From Blastopirellula marina DSM 3645 (GTDB lineage Bacteria > Planctomycetota > Planctomycetia > Pirellulales > Pirellulaceae): DNA of 64,000 nucleotides. The stretch lies in NCBI RefSeq assembly GCF_000153105.1, contig NZ_CH672376.1, positions 3,947,739-4,011,738 of the forward strand, read 5' to 3'. Below are positions 17,584 to 25,954 of the stretch, one piece after another. Made by a program: the position numbers and the translations under genes. The notes under the pieces are model-generated. The model worked only from the letters and a program-made list of their open reading frames with translations. It did no database searches and was not told the DNA's origin. How positions within the stretch are numbered: position 1 is the first letter of the stretch; each line of letters starts with the position of its first letter.

Positions 17584-17910
17584 CGACACTTGCCGGATGC
17601 ACAAGCAATGCCACTGCGTTTTCCACTGCGCGCCTTGGACCGCTTGCACGGTCCATTTGACGCCGTCGGCTTGCGTGATCACGCCGCCGCCGGCTGGTTT
17701 CTTCTCGCTGAGCGAAACGTCCCACACGATGAACGTCGCGTAGTCTCCTTGAAACGCCGCCAGGCCGCCGACCTTGGACAACATCTTTTGGTCGGGCTCG
17801 ATCAAGCGGGCCCTCACGTCGCTCGCTTCGCCGGCGGCGTCGGCGTAAGTGACTTGCTCGATGTCGCCAAAGGCGCGCCAGTTCTCTTTTAGCGCATCGT
17901 AATAGCTCAT
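17581..17910 (-). CDS. Putative head-tail connector/minor capsid protein
   Basis: 109 aa (MSYYDALKENWRAFGDIEQV...). Small mixed alpha/beta protein with a strand-rich C-terminus (GDYATFIVWDVSLSEKK; GVKWTVQAVQGAQWKTQWHC), the size and position of head-completion proteins between capsid and tail terminator. Its ATG overlaps the stop of the gene at 17907 as ATGA. The stop codon is supplied by a family 1 palindrome. Confidence 0.6.
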   Translation of the reverse strand: MSYYDALKENWRAFGDIEQVTYADAAGEASDVRARLIEPDQKMLSKVGGLAAFQGDYATFIVWDVSLSEKKPAGGGVITQADGVKWTVQAVQGAQWKTQWHCLCIRQVS

Positions 17911-18149
17911 GTCATCCGTCCTTGCCGCTTGACGGCCCAGGGTCCTCGCAACAGACCGATCGAACGATCAATCTGCGCCAGTTCGTCATAGAGACTTTTC
18001 CGATAAGCGACCTGCTGCACATGATCGCCGGGGCCTGACGTATCGGGCCCGCCGCCGACCTCGCCGTCGGTCAACGCCGCGATCTGCGAGAGGATCGCAT
18101 CCCGCCGCGTTTGCAACGCTTCGATCTGCTGAATGCTGGTTAGTGACAC
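17907..18149 (-). CDS. Small helical head-completion candidate, GTG start
   Basis: 80 aa. The GTG at 18149 sits behind an excellent AGGAGATCC site, which decides the start; a longer reading from 18233 would translate a repeat. The protein is a charged helix (SIQQIEALQTRRDAILSQIA), a Gly-rich linker, and a second helix (YRKSLYDELAQIDRSIGLLR). It is coupled to the next gene by ATGA. Positioned among head-completion genes; function unknown. Confidence 0.65.
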   Translation of the reverse strand: MSLTSIQQIEALQTRRDAILSQIAALTDGEVGGGPDTSGPGDHVQQVAYRKSLYDELAQIDRSIGLLRGPWAVKRQGRMT

Positions 18150-18185
18150 TGGATCTCCTGTAAGAGAATAAATCGCTCGGATAAC

Positions 18186-18291
18186 GCGACACTTGCCCGC
18201 TGCGCAAGCGAGGGAATGTGCTTGCCACTTCAATCCGTTTTGGCGACGCCAACCGCATTCCCTCGCTTGCGCAGCGGGCTAGTGTTTTGTC
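18186..18291. repeat. Palindrome family 3, full copy
   Basis: Left arm CACTTGCCCGCTGCGCAAGC then GAGGGAATG; right arm CATTCCCTCGCTTGCGCAGC then GGGCTAGTG. The arms pair over roughly 30 bp around a ~40-nt centre. The same design is found at 25814, 28551 and 38776, and more loosely at 37052. It lies between two cassette genes, outside coding sequence. Confidence 0.85.
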
Positions 18292-18327
18292 ACAAGTAAG
18301 TTTCCGGCGACGACTTCTTCGGCCGGA

Positions 18328-18761
18328 CTACGTATCAATCCGCCGTACGTGCGGGTTGTAAGCTTGCGTGTTCTCGATCTTGAGCGAAGCGAACGCGATG
18401 CTGATCGCTTCCGATTCGTCGATCGCAACGACGGGGCTCACCACGCGCGGGCGTCCTTTTCCGCTCCGCAGCGTCACTTCGTAATCTTGCACGATCCCCT
18501 TCTTGCCGTGCGCGGTGAGCCAAGCGGGGATGTTGTCGATATCCTGGGGCAGATCCCGGCGATGAATGCGGGTCGACGGCAGGTTCGCTTGCTCGGCCAG
18601 TTGCCGCAGCGCCGCGATCTGCTGCGACTTTTCGAGTTCCGCCGTCTCTTCGTCGAGCAACTGCCGCTCTTCGGCCAACTCGATCCGCAGCTTTCTAGCT
18701 CGGCCCGTTGTTCGGCCAGAGAGGGTTCGTTTGTTTTGTCTGTGTCATTGCTTGTTCTCAA
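18328..18761 (-). pseudogene. Frameshifted capsid-region protein (head-module gene)
   Basis: A frame from the ATG at 18761 (MRTSNDTDKTNEPSLAEQRA) flows into a second frame (KLRIELAEERQLLDEETAEL...) that runs to 18328. The two join near 18694 if one A is added in the GAAAG run, giving one ~144-aa protein with a coiled-coil N-terminus and a C-terminal domain containing GRPRVVSPVVAIDESEAISI. As sequenced, the gene is broken. The cause could be a true mutation, a homopolymer error or slippage; a 116-aa product from 18678 would still be possible. Confidence 0.6.
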
Positions 18762-18829
18762 AGGGGAGGAAATCCGACTGGCCGCTATCGACCAGCCGGT
18801 TTAGAGAAAATCGTGGGCGCCAAAAAGCG

Positions 18830-20059
18830 CTAACTGCTGGTCGACTTGACGACTTTGCGCGGCTCTTTGACGGCCATCACTCCCCGTTCGCTGATCTTGA
18901 ACTGGGCGGCGATGTCTCGCGTCATTTCGAGATGACTGCCGGTCGGCGCTTCAACCGCTTCCGGCGCCCAGTTTTCGACATAGGCGAACGCACCGGGGAA
19001 GTCGCCGTAGAACCAGGTCGACGGCGATCCGGTTCGCGACTGGACATACTCGTTCGAGCGGATCTCGTAATCCCGCGGCAGGCGATTCCCTTGCACGATC
19101 GTTTCACGATCGCCGCTCACTTCGCGCACTTCGGTCGCGTTGAGGATCGCTTTCGCTTTCCAGGCCAGCGACTTGGGGCAAACCAACTGCGTCTGGCCCA
19201 GCACGATTGGCTCGCCATCTTGCGGGTCGATCATCGCCTGGAATCGCTCGTGGACCGCAATCAGCGAGTCGAAATCGGTGAGCGCGTTGGACGCGACCAG
19301 ATTGTCGAAGTCATGGTCGCCGCTGTTGTCGCCGTAGGTGTCGATGATCGGGCGATTCTTGCGACGATACGAATTGACGATCCCCAAGCAGGTATCCAAA
19401 ATCCGCTTCTCGCGATTCACGGCCAAAATCATCGCCGCTTCGCCGGCGCGACGCAGCACCATGCCGGTCATGTCAAAGAAGATCGCTTCACGCGTGATCG
19501 GCACGATAAAGCCGTACTTCTTCGTCTCGGGCGACATCACCCAGTCCTCGGCCAGGCTGACCGTCGGGTAATCGTGCCCTTCTTTCACTTCCTGCGCGTG
19601 ATCGCCGAGCATCGTCATCCCGGCGAACTTTTCCCACTGATGGGTCGACGGAATCAGTTCGACCAATGACATCCCGATCAGCTCAGGCTTGTTGAACTCT
19701 TCCATCATCCGCGAGTAGAAGACCTGACCGATCAGGTTGGCGAACGCCGCGCTGCGAACGCCAGACTCATAAATGCGATGCCCCGTGACGCGGCCATCTT
19801 TGGTGTCGCGCCAGCTGTTGACCATCTCGCGGCCGCAACGTTTGCCCATGCGATCGGTCACGGTCGCTTCAAAGATGCTGCGAATGCTGATCTCGTCCGG
19901 ACTGAGCTGCCCTGACTTCAGCGCGGACTTCATCGCCTCCATCGCCGGGTTCGGGACTTCGTCGTAGCTGATCGATTCATGCACGCCCATCCGCCGACAA
20001 ACGGCTTTCCGCTGATGTTCGCCCACTTCAAAATCGTGCGCTAGTTCCAAATAGTTCAT
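18830..20059 (-). CDS. Major capsid protein
   Basis: 409 aa from the ATG at 20059 with GGAG upstream; the longer reading lacks a site and crosses a repeat. The pattern fits an HK97-fold major capsid protein: an N-terminal helical arm, a central region (EDWVMSPETKKYGFIVPITREA), an RILDTCLG.VNSYRRKNRPI segment, and a C-terminal strand domain with APEAVEAPTGS. It is the largest gene between the portal/protease genes and the tail module. The fold is inferred; no structure search was made. Confidence 0.72.
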   Translation of the reverse strand: MNYLELAHDFEVGEHQRKAVCRRMGVHESISYDEVPNPAMEAMKSALKSGQLSPDEISIRSIFEATVTDRMGKRCGREMVNSWRDTKDGRVTGHRIYESGVRSAAFANLIGQVFYSRMMEEFNKPELIGMSLVELIPSTHQWEKFAGMTMLGDHAQEVKEGHDYPTVSLAEDWVMSPETKKYGFIVPITREAIFFDMTGMVLRRAGEAAMILAVNREKRILDTCLGIVNSYRRKNRPIIDTYGDNSGDHDFDNLVASNALTDFDSLIAVHERFQAMIDPQDGEPIVLGQTQLVCPKSLAWKAKAILNATEVREVSGDRETIVQGNRLPRDYEIRSNEYVQSRTGSPSTWFYGDFPGAFAYVENWAPEAVEAPTGSHLEMTRDIAAQFKISERGVMAVKEPRKVVKSTSS

Positions 20060-20090
20060 GGATAACTCCGTAGAAGGTAATTTGTAAAAA

Positions 20091-20172
20091 GTAGGGTCCG
20101 TTTTGCGGACCAAAGAAGTGAGTTCGATCCAGGTCACTCAACAGGGCGATGGTCCGCACAGCGGACCCTACG
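20091..20172. repeat. Palindrome family 1, full copy
   Basis: Arms GTAGGGTCCGTTTTGCGGAC and its near-complement GTCCGCACAGCGGACCCTAC enclose about 40 nt. It lies between the decoration-like gene and the capsid gene, a place where differential expression of capsid might be set by an mRNA hairpin; that role is a guess. Confidence 0.8.
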
Positions 20173-20232
20173 CTATCGATGTCGCCATGCGACAGGACGC
20201 GGCCTGACCGACAACTTTACGGCTTTCCGCTC

Positions 20233-20961
20233 TTACGTCGTCATGCCGAACGCGATTGCGTCCAGGTAAAAGACTTCCTGTGCGGCGCTGCCGGTTTGGC
20301 CGCCGCAGAAGACGTTCATCTCGGTAGCGCCGCTCAAGGGGACTTCGTGCGTGATCGGCTCGTTCAGGTTCGACGTCGCTTTGATGCAGACGTGACCGTC
20401 GATCAGAAAGACGAAGCGTCCATAGGCGCCGTCCGGCGAGACTTCAAACTGGATCTCGAAGTCGGCCAGATCGGTCGCAGCGGCCGTAATTCCGGTATCG
20501 TCGATCTGCTGCGTCGCGCCGGCCGAGCTGATGCACTTCCAGGTCGTTTCGCCGTCGACCTTGTAGATCATCGCTCCATAAAAACTGGCCGACGGACCGG
20601 CGCCGTTGGCGAGCAGAATCGTGCCGACTGCGGCGTTGTTCATGCAGCCGATCGCGACGGCGTTGGCGACGTTGGCGCCGGCTTCGCTGTACTTGAACTT
20701 CGACTTCAAGACGAACGCGCGGTCCATCTTGACGACTTCGCCTTTGGTCGCAAGATAGCAGCCGTCGTTATCGGCCGGAGTCGACGCGCCCGTCGCGATC
20801 GACAGGACTCCGCCTGACGCGTCGGTCACGCCGATCGCGGCCGAGCCGTTATCGCTCAGCTTTTCGAACACGTTCGCGTCGAGACCAAAACAGTGATCCG
20901 CATAAGCGGCGTGAAAATCGAGCCCGTAGACAGGGCTGGTGGGATTCAAAGTCAACGGCAT
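20233..20961 (-). CDS. Putative head decoration or structural protein
   Basis: 242 aa from the ATG at 20961 (MPLTLNPTSPVYGLDFHAAY). The protein is beta-rich with a CBM- or lectin-like pattern (FVLKSKFKYSEAGAN; LADFEIQFEVSPDGAYGRFV; FVFLIDGHVCIKATSNL). It directly precedes the capsid gene in transcription order, the usual place for decoration or head-fibre proteins. Family not recognised. Confidence 0.6.
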   Translation of the reverse strand: MPLTLNPTSPVYGLDFHAAYADHCFGLDANVFEKLSDNGSAAIGVTDASGGVLSIATGASTPADNDGCYLATKGEVVKMDRAFVLKSKFKYSEAGANVANAVAIGCMNNAAVGTILLANGAGPSASFYGAMIYKVDGETTWKCISSAGATQQIDDTGITAAATDLADFEIQFEVSPDGAYGRFVFLIDGHVCIKATSNLNEPITHEVPLSGATEMNVFCGGQTGSAAQEVFYLDAIAFGMTT

Positions 20962-21002
20962 TTTCAATCGTCCTGAAAAAGTGAAGTGAATGGAAATCGG
21001 GA

Positions 21003-21063
21003 TAGGGCCCGCGGCGCGGACCGAAATCGACGGCGTTTGTTGGTCCGCACCGCGGACCCTACG
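21003..21063. repeat. Palindrome family 1, compact copy
   Basis: TAGGGCCCGCGGCGCGGACC and GGTCCGCACCGCGGACCCTA form arms around about 20 nt. The right end lies 2 nt from the TAG stop codon of the protease gene at 21065, so this copy adjoins the stop but does not supply it. Confidence 0.75.
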
Positions 21064-21064
21064 A

Positions 21065-22216
21065 CTACTTGCTTGATACGCCCCATGCGGTGAGCATCTC
21101 GTCTTTCGTGCGCAGTTTGCATTCGTTTTGGCTAGAGGTTGATTCCCAGATCGGCATTTCGCCGCCGCTAAGCGGCGCGAAGGAGCCGCCAAGATCGCCG
21201 GCGTCGATGTAAGCTTCCATTTCGGCGCGGCTGTTCAACTTGCCAAGTTCCGCTCGCAGCGGAGAGTCGTGCGGCAAGCCGGCCGACTCCAACACGGCCG
21301 ACGCCCATTGATCACGTTCCAACGAATCAAGCCGCTCGCCGAGCCGTCGCACGCTGGCGAGCAGCCGTTTGCTGACGCTCTCCTGCGCGGTCGCCTGGCT
21401 CGCCGGAATGTCGCTCCCGCTCAGCAGCTCTTGAGCCTGGCAAACGATGTGGATCGTTTCCGCCGTCGCTTTGGCGTCGAGCGCGGCGATGACCAACGCG
21501 CGAAAGTTGGCGGCGATCGTCGCTTCCAGCGTCTGCTCATCGGCTTCGACCGTTCGCTCTAACAGCGGCTTGCCGTCAATTTCAAGCTCGTCGAGCATCG
21601 CCAGCACGGTGGTTTGCGCCGGATAGACGGCTTCGTCCAGCGACTTGATCCACTCGCTTATCGTCTTCTTCATCGCAGTTCGCTCCGATTCAAAAATGCC
21701 GCGGGCAGTCGCTGGATCGCCTACCAGATCGACCGAACGCACGGCGGTGATTTTTGTGACTTGAAAGATCCCTTCGCCGTCGACGTAGCCGTCGATATCA
21801 GCGTCATGTGAAAGGCCGAAAGTTTCGGGAAAGCGTTCCGCTCGTTCGCAAACCAGCTCGGCCAACTCGTGCGATTTCAAAAAATGGAGATCGCCGTAGA
21901 TCGCGTCTCCCTGACGTTTCGCCTGACGAATCACGCCGAACCCGGCGAAAAAGGAGCGTTCTTCGCCCGGCGCAAACCCGTGATCGATGTTGACCTTCAC
22001 TCCTTCGTAGAGCGAGACGGCGCCGTCCAGCGCCTGGGAATAGTTGCGCCCGTTGCGCGAGAGCGGCCCGCATATCTGCACCTGGCGAATGACGCCGGCG
22101 TCACGATCCACCATCCGCGACGCTTGCGCCACGCCGACCGCTTCTTTGACTTGGAGATGTCGTTGTTTTTGTCGTTTGGTCATTTGAACTTTGTCTTCAT
22201 AAATGGGGTCATTCAT
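21065..22216 (-). CDS. Prohead protease/scaffold-like protein
   Basis: 383 aa from the ATG at 22216; a GTG three codons earlier is an alternative. Residues ~45-160 resemble phage prohead proteases: GPLSRNGRNYSQALDGAV, then NIDHG (candidate catalytic His), a GDLHFLKSH strand, FGLSHDAD (candidate Ser) and VRSVDLVGDPATA. The C-terminal half is helical and charged, as in scaffold segments cleaved after assembly. Located between portal and capsid, the canonical position for a protease-scaffold fusion. Confidence 0.7.
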   Translation of the reverse strand: MNDPIYEDKVQMTKRQKQRHLQVKEAVGVAQASRMVDRDAGVIRQVQICGPLSRNGRNYSQALDGAVSLYEGVKVNIDHGFAPGEERSFFAGFGVIRQAKRQGDAIYGDLHFLKSHELAELVCERAERFPETFGLSHDADIDGYVDGEGIFQVTKITAVRSVDLVGDPATARGIFESERTAMKKTISEWIKSLDEAVYPAQTTVLAMLDELEIDGKPLLERTVEADEQTLEATIAANFRALVIAALDAKATAETIHIVCQAQELLSGSDIPASQATAQESVSKRLLASVRRLGERLDSLERDQWASAVLESAGLPHDSPLRAELGKLNSRAEMEAYIDAGDLGGSFAPLSGGEMPIWESTSSQNECKLRTKDEMLTAWGVSSK

Positions 22217-22252
22217 CCGCCTCACCGATTGCTGGCTTGCGGTCGCGTTTCA

Positions 22253-22273
22253 TCAGGCCAAGGCCTGACCTAC
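22253..22273. repeat. Palindrome family 2, copy b (embeds a stop codon)
   Basis: TCAGGCCAAGGCCTGACCTA; read on the minus strand TAGGTCAGGCCTTGGCCTGA. Its TAG is the stop codon of the portal gene. Confidence 0.8.
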
Positions 22274-23835
22274 GTCCGCTCTCCGCTTTCGGCCTTCCGC
22301 TGTTCTTCATTCGCGTCGTTGCGTTGTTCTTCGTCCAAGTCGAGATCGAAGCGGCTCGCCATGGTGCGGCGTGACATGACGCCGGCGGCTCGTAACGTTT
22401 GAGCGACGCGCAGCTCTTTTTCTTTGTCGTTGACCGCAGGCGAAGTTCCTTCGATCGCGATCGCCAGCAACGTCCGAATCTGGCGCCAAGCGAAGCCGAA
22501 GCGGTTGAAGCGTCCTAGCTCGAAATAGATTCTCAGCACGCGCCATAGCAGCGTCTCGAACGCGGTGATGTACTTTTGCTGGGCCGCTTCGATCGAGCGG
22601 GTGAACGGAGCGCCGGCTTCCAGGATCGACGCGTAGTTGTTGTTGCTGGCGTCGCCGCTAATCATGTGCTCCGGCATGCTCCAGCGAACACCGGTCGCGC
22701 GTCGCATCGCTTGTAAGATCTGCACAAAGTTGGCCGCTTGCTGCCCCGCCATGGGGCCTGCTTGAAACTCGCGGCCGAAGGTATCGATCACTTCGCCGTT
22801 GCGCCAGTTGCTGCTCGCGAACGGAGGACGGCCGCTGGAACTTTGCGACCCGCCGGTCAAACTTTCGATCGAACCGCCGCCGACGCCGCTGGTCGCATTT
22901 TTGATGATCAGTGCGATCGACGCTTGAATTCCAGCGCCGGTTCCCATCCGACTAAGCAGTTCGTTGGCGCCGGTGATGCGGCTGCTGACGGGGTAAAAGT
23001 CGGTCAGTCCCCGTTTCACATGCCGCGGCACGTTGCGTTTCAAGTGGACGAATCGGGACGGCGGATAAAAGTTCCACTCGTTACCGTCGCCGTTCCAGCT
23101 GACGAAGTAGCCGTAGATTTCGGTCGCATCTCCTCGTCGCGTCGCGACCCCGTAGCGCCAGTCGATTGCATGCGGAATCGGTCGCTGACGGCGCAGCTGC
23201 TCTTCTAATGGCCGCGGATCGATCGGCTGCGTCAACCATGCAGGCTCGACGTGCCGCGCCTTTACGCTGCCTGCGTCCTGCTCGAGCGCGATCAGCATTT
23301 CGCCGTCGATGATCGAGTCTTTCACCAACTCCTCTTCAAAGTCCAGCTCCCACTCGTTTTGGGCGAGGAACTCTTCGACGCAGCGGCGCGCCTCGTCTCG
23401 CAACAGGTCGACGCTTACCGATTTCACCATCGCGTTGACGGTATAGGTGAAACCGGTATGCACGACGTAGTGGACCAGGTTTCCCAAGACCCCTACCGCC
23501 GTTTCGTCTCCATCAGCCAAGGCGCGAGCAATACCGCGATAAAGCGATAGCTCTGACTCCGATCGAAAGACCGGCCCATAGTGGCCATCTTTGCGATTGG
23601 TCGCCACATCAGGCGTCGCCCAAGATTCTAGACTGACGGTTTCATAGAAATCGATCGGCCGCGATACGGCCGGACCGTGAGCAAGACGAAGATCGTCCAA
23701 AGACTCGCGGACCTGTTGCGGACGAGACGCTGTCTCCACCAGGTGATCACGAAGCGGTTGCAAGCGGCTGCGGACTTCAATTTCGGCCCGCAGCTCCTGC
23801 TCTTGCGTCACCCAACTTGTCGTTTGTTCATTCAT
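22270..23835 (-). CDS. Phage portal protein
   Basis: 521 aa. The architecture is portal-like: helical N-terminal wing, DSIIDGEMLIALEQDAGSVK, a YPPSRFVHLKRNVPRHVKRG loop (gateway-type), then a C-terminal region with EHMISGDASNNNYASILEAG, which resembles portal proteins of lambda/HK97-type cassettes. It follows the large terminase gene and precedes the protease. Two promoter-like direct repeats lie immediately upstream. The gene ends in a highly charged tail (DEEQRNDANEEQRKAESGE), and its stop codon comes from a family 2 palindrome. Confidence 0.82.
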   Translation of the reverse strand: MNEQTTSWVTQEQELRAEIEVRSRLQPLRDHLVETASRPQQVRESLDDLRLAHGPAVSRPIDFYETVSLESWATPDVATNRKDGHYGPVFRSESELSLYRGIARALADGDETAVGVLGNLVHYVVHTGFTYTVNAMVKSVSVDLLRDEARRCVEEFLAQNEWELDFEEELVKDSIIDGEMLIALEQDAGSVKARHVEPAWLTQPIDPRPLEEQLRRQRPIPHAIDWRYGVATRRGDATEIYGYFVSWNGDGNEWNFYPPSRFVHLKRNVPRHVKRGLTDFYPVSSRITGANELLSRMGTGAGIQASIALIIKNATSGVGGGSIESLTGGSQSSSGRPPFASSNWRNGEVIDTFGREFQAGPMAGQQAANFVQILQAMRRATGVRWSMPEHMISGDASNNNYASILEAGAPFTRSIEAAQQKYITAFETLLWRVLRIYFELGRFNRFGFAWRQIRTLLAIAIEGTSPAVNDKEKELRVAQTLRAAGVMSRRTMASRFDLDLDEEQRNDANEEQRKAESGERT

Positions 23836-23855
23836 GAGAAGTAATCGATCCTGAT

Positions 23856-23961
23856 TGCGTGCGCTTTGTCAACGGACAATTTTGGAAGTGTTCAAGCGTC
23901 GCTGCGCGTCGTTGTGGGGTCATTAAATTTTCACTGCGTGCGCTTTGTCAACCGACAATTT
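23856..23961 (-). promoter_or_regulatory. 27-nt direct repeat with TTGACA boxes upstream of the portal gene
   Basis: The 27-nt sequence at 23856-23882 recurs at 23935-23961 with one mismatch, 79 nt apart. On the minus strand each carries TTGACA (23872-23867 and 23951-23946). The distal copy is followed after 17-18 nt by ATTTAAT, a plausible -10 box; the proximal copy has only a weak match. A duplicated promoter or operator is one reading, and a duplicated end of the HTH gene is another. Confidence 0.4.
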
Positions 23962-24084
23962 CTGCACAGTTGATGCGGCCACATGCAGGTTGCGAGCGAC
24001 GTTGCGAACCGACATTCCTTCCCGCAACAAACGCCGAATCCTCGCTCGCTTTTTCTCGCTCAAAGGTCGTCCACGATTGTCCAT
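23923..24084 (-). CDS. 53-aa helix-turn-helix protein, Hin-recombinase-type DNA-binding domain
   Basis: An ATG at 24084 and TAA at 23923 bound a 53-aa protein beginning MDNRGRPLSEKKRARIRRLL and continuing REGMSVRNVARNLHVAASTV. The GRP...I..LL..G.S...VA..L.V..STV layout is that of the HTH domain at the C-terminus of serine recombinases and of IS-type transposases. It lies between terminase and portal. It could be a small regulator acting on the nearby repeats, or a remnant of a recombinase; there is no catalytic domain adjoining it. Confidence 0.6.
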   Translation of the reverse strand: MDNRGRPLSEKKRARIRRLLREGMSVRNVARNLHVAASTVQKLSVDKAHAVKI

Positions 24085-24108
24085 CGCTATCTCCGTGTGT
24101 TGAATTCT

Positions 24109-24164
24109 GTAGGGACCGCTGTGCGGACTAGTTGGCGCTTCGGGCCACGAAGAAATGGACCTAC
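24109..24164. repeat. Palindrome family 1, degenerate right arm (embeds a stop codon)
   Basis: Left arm GTAGGGACCGCTGTGCGGAC is intact; the right arm is reduced to TGGACCTACG. The TAG on the minus strand within GTAGGTCC is the stop codon of the large terminase gene. A family 3-like GCGCTTCGGGCC piece sits between the arms. Confidence 0.65.
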
Positions 24165-25459
24165 GCCGGCGGCGTCTTGCCGTGTAATAGATCGACTAAG
24201 AGGGAGATGCCCATTTCCAGTGCGTCGGGCCCATCGTCGTAGGCGCCGACCGGAAAATCTTGCAGCTGCGACACCAGCAACTTTGCGCCGCGGCTGCTTG
24301 CTTTGAAGTGCAATTCGCCGCGTGACAAAAACGGCGTTATCGTCCTGCGGATGCGAGTCCGCTTGTTCTCGCTATGCGTCTTGCCGAAGATCGGCAATGG
24401 GCGACCGTGTCGTTTCGCCAGGTCTTCGATGTTGCAGCGCAATAGCTCTTGAAATTGATTTGTCTCGACGATCATTCCAGTCGGCTCAAACAACGCACAC
24501 AATTCGAACGCCTTTTCGGCGATCTTCCGCACGTCGCGGCGTTCGATGTCGGCGTCGACGTAGATCTGACCGTCGCCGGCAAGAGCCAGCATCACGAAAG
24601 CGCTGTAATCGCTTTTGTCGTTCTTCCCTTTCGAAGGATCAAGCCCGATCACGCGAAAGCGAATCTCCGATTCTGGCGGCCAATCATCGAACCAGAATTT
24701 GGGCGTTTGAAAGTAAAGCCCCGAAAATTCGGCGCCGCTGACGTCGACAAACTGCGCCCGATACTCTTGATCGAACGACGCCTGACCAAGATCTAACAGC
24801 GCCGAATCCAGCTCGGCCTGATCGATCAGGCAATTGTCGCTGGTCGGGCATTGCCATGACTTGTAGGTGGGATCAACGCCATCGAGGTCGTGCTGGTCTT
24901 TCATCCAGTTGGGTCCATTCGGCGTGGTCAAAAACATCGACCAACCGCGGCGATCCGACAGCGCCGGCCGTAGTGCGTCGGACCAGACTTCTTTGCGCAC
25001 GAAAGCGAATTCGTCACCGATCATGCCGTCGAGTCCTTCACCACGCAGACTAACCGGCGCTGCCGCCGTTTTGATCGTGATACTGCCGCCGCTGGGATGT
25101 TCGATGCGGCCTTCGCTTTTCACATAAACCAATCCGCTATTGGCGAACGCCAGCATGATGTCTCGCTCGATCTTCTTTGACTGAGCGAAGGTCGGCGCGA
25201 CCCAGTACAACGTCCCGCCGTCGACCATCCCTTTCCAATGGCCCGGGCCTGACGGATCTCCATGACCGAGGATCGCGGCGATCAGTCCGGCGCCGGTCTT
25301 GCCCCAGCGACGCCCGCAGATGACTCGTTTATGCCGGTGACGATCACGTAGGATCTCCCGTTGATGAGGGAGCGGCAGCGGGACTTCGATCCGCCGCTTT
25401 TTCGTTCGTTTCGTCAGATGCGTTTTGATGCGCACGTTCAGTCTTTTCATGAGCTTCAT
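24161..25459 (-). CDS. terL: Phage terminase large subunit
   Basis: 432 aa. The ATPase half shows a Walker A CGRRWGKTG at about 48-56 and Walker B MIGDEFAF with acidic residues near 149-150, followed by LTTPNG (coupling motif) near 177-181. The nuclease half has GLDPSKGKND (Asp273) and DDGPDALE near 408-415, the RNase H-like metal-binding acids. This is the DNA-packaging motor that cuts and pumps DNA into the prohead. The start is either 25459 or 25450. It overlaps the upstream gene by 116 nt, unusual but consistent with both frames staying open. Confidence 0.93.
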   Translation of the reverse strand: MKLMKRLNVRIKTHLTKRTKKRRIEVPLPLPHQREILRDRHRHKRVICGRRWGKTGAGLIAAILGHGDPSGPGHWKGMVDGGTLYWVAPTFAQSKKIERDIMLAFANSGLVYVKSEGRIEHPSGGSITIKTAAAPVSLRGEGLDGMIGDEFAFVRKEVWSDALRPALSDRRGWSMFLTTPNGPNWMKDQHDLDGVDPTYKSWQCPTSDNCLIDQAELDSALLDLGQASFDQEYRAQFVDVSGAEFSGLYFQTPKFWFDDWPPESEIRFRVIGLDPSKGKNDKSDYSAFVMLALAGDGQIYVDADIERRDVRKIAEKAFELCALFEPTGMIVETNQFQELLRCNIEDLAKRHGRPLPIFGKTHSENKRTRIRRTITPFLSRGELHFKASSRGAKLLVSQLQDFPVGAYDDGPDALEMGISLLVDLLHGKTPPA

Positions 25460-25781
25460 TCCGGAAGAAGTTCTCGTTGATCACCACATCGATCGTTTGA
25501 TCGTCGACTTCGCTTTCGTCCAAAATCGCGTTGATCTCGGCCATAAGGAGAGTCCGTTCGAGATTGAATTCGTTCAACTTCAACACAAACGCCGCAGCAC
25601 TGAGCCGCTCCCGCGTGTTGGCCTCGTGACCTTGGAGAGTGTCACGAGCTTGCTCGATGCACAGCCAACGCAATTGGTCATCCAGGTGATAAGATTCTCG
25701 ACCCGCGTTTCGGATCGTTTGCAAGACCTCAAGTCGCCGCCTAACGCTGGCGTCTCTGTTGTTGATGGATGTTTCGTTCAT
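25344..25781 (-). CDS. Putative terminase small subunit
   Basis: 145 aa, mainly helical (VRRRLEVLQTIRNAGRESYH; NTRERLSAAAFVLKLNEFNL), with a low-complexity charged C-terminus that overlaps the start of the large subunit. Position and size fit a small terminase that recognises DNA for packaging. No clear DNA-binding motif was identified, so the call rests on gene order. If the element is a gene transfer agent the small subunit may have lost sequence specificity. Confidence 0.55.
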   Translation of the reverse strand: MNETSINNRDASVRRRLEVLQTIRNAGRESYHLDDQLRWLCIEQARDTLQGHEANTRERLSAAAFVLKLNEFNLERTLLMAEINAILDESEVDDQTIDVVINENFFRNEAHEKTERAHQNASDETNEKAADRSPAAAPSSTGDPT

Positions 25782-25813
25782 AGTCTTTCGAAGTTGGAGT
25801 GACAGATTTTTCG

Positions 25814-25908
25814 TTGCCCGAAATGCAAGCGAGAAAAACTCGCTCGGTTACTTCAAACCGTATTGGAATTGCCAATCGCATTTCCCTCGCTTGCGCTTCG
25901 GGCTACGA
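25814..25908. repeat. Palindrome family 3, full copy
   Basis: Left arm TTGCCCGAAATGCAAGCGAG, right arm TTCCCTCGCTTGCGCTTCGG then GCTACG. Contains an internal duplication (GCGAGAAAAACTCGC). Intergenic between the small terminase and the next upstream gene. Confidence 0.75.
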
Positions 25909-25954
25909 AGAGAGGCGCGCGTCGTCCCTTGATGGGATCAAACGGCGTTTCGCT

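Noticed and set aside
24109-24164. Intrinsic terminators at family 1 and 2 palindromes
   Set aside because: The stems are GC-rich but not followed by T-runs, so they do not meet the definition; they were listed as repeats.
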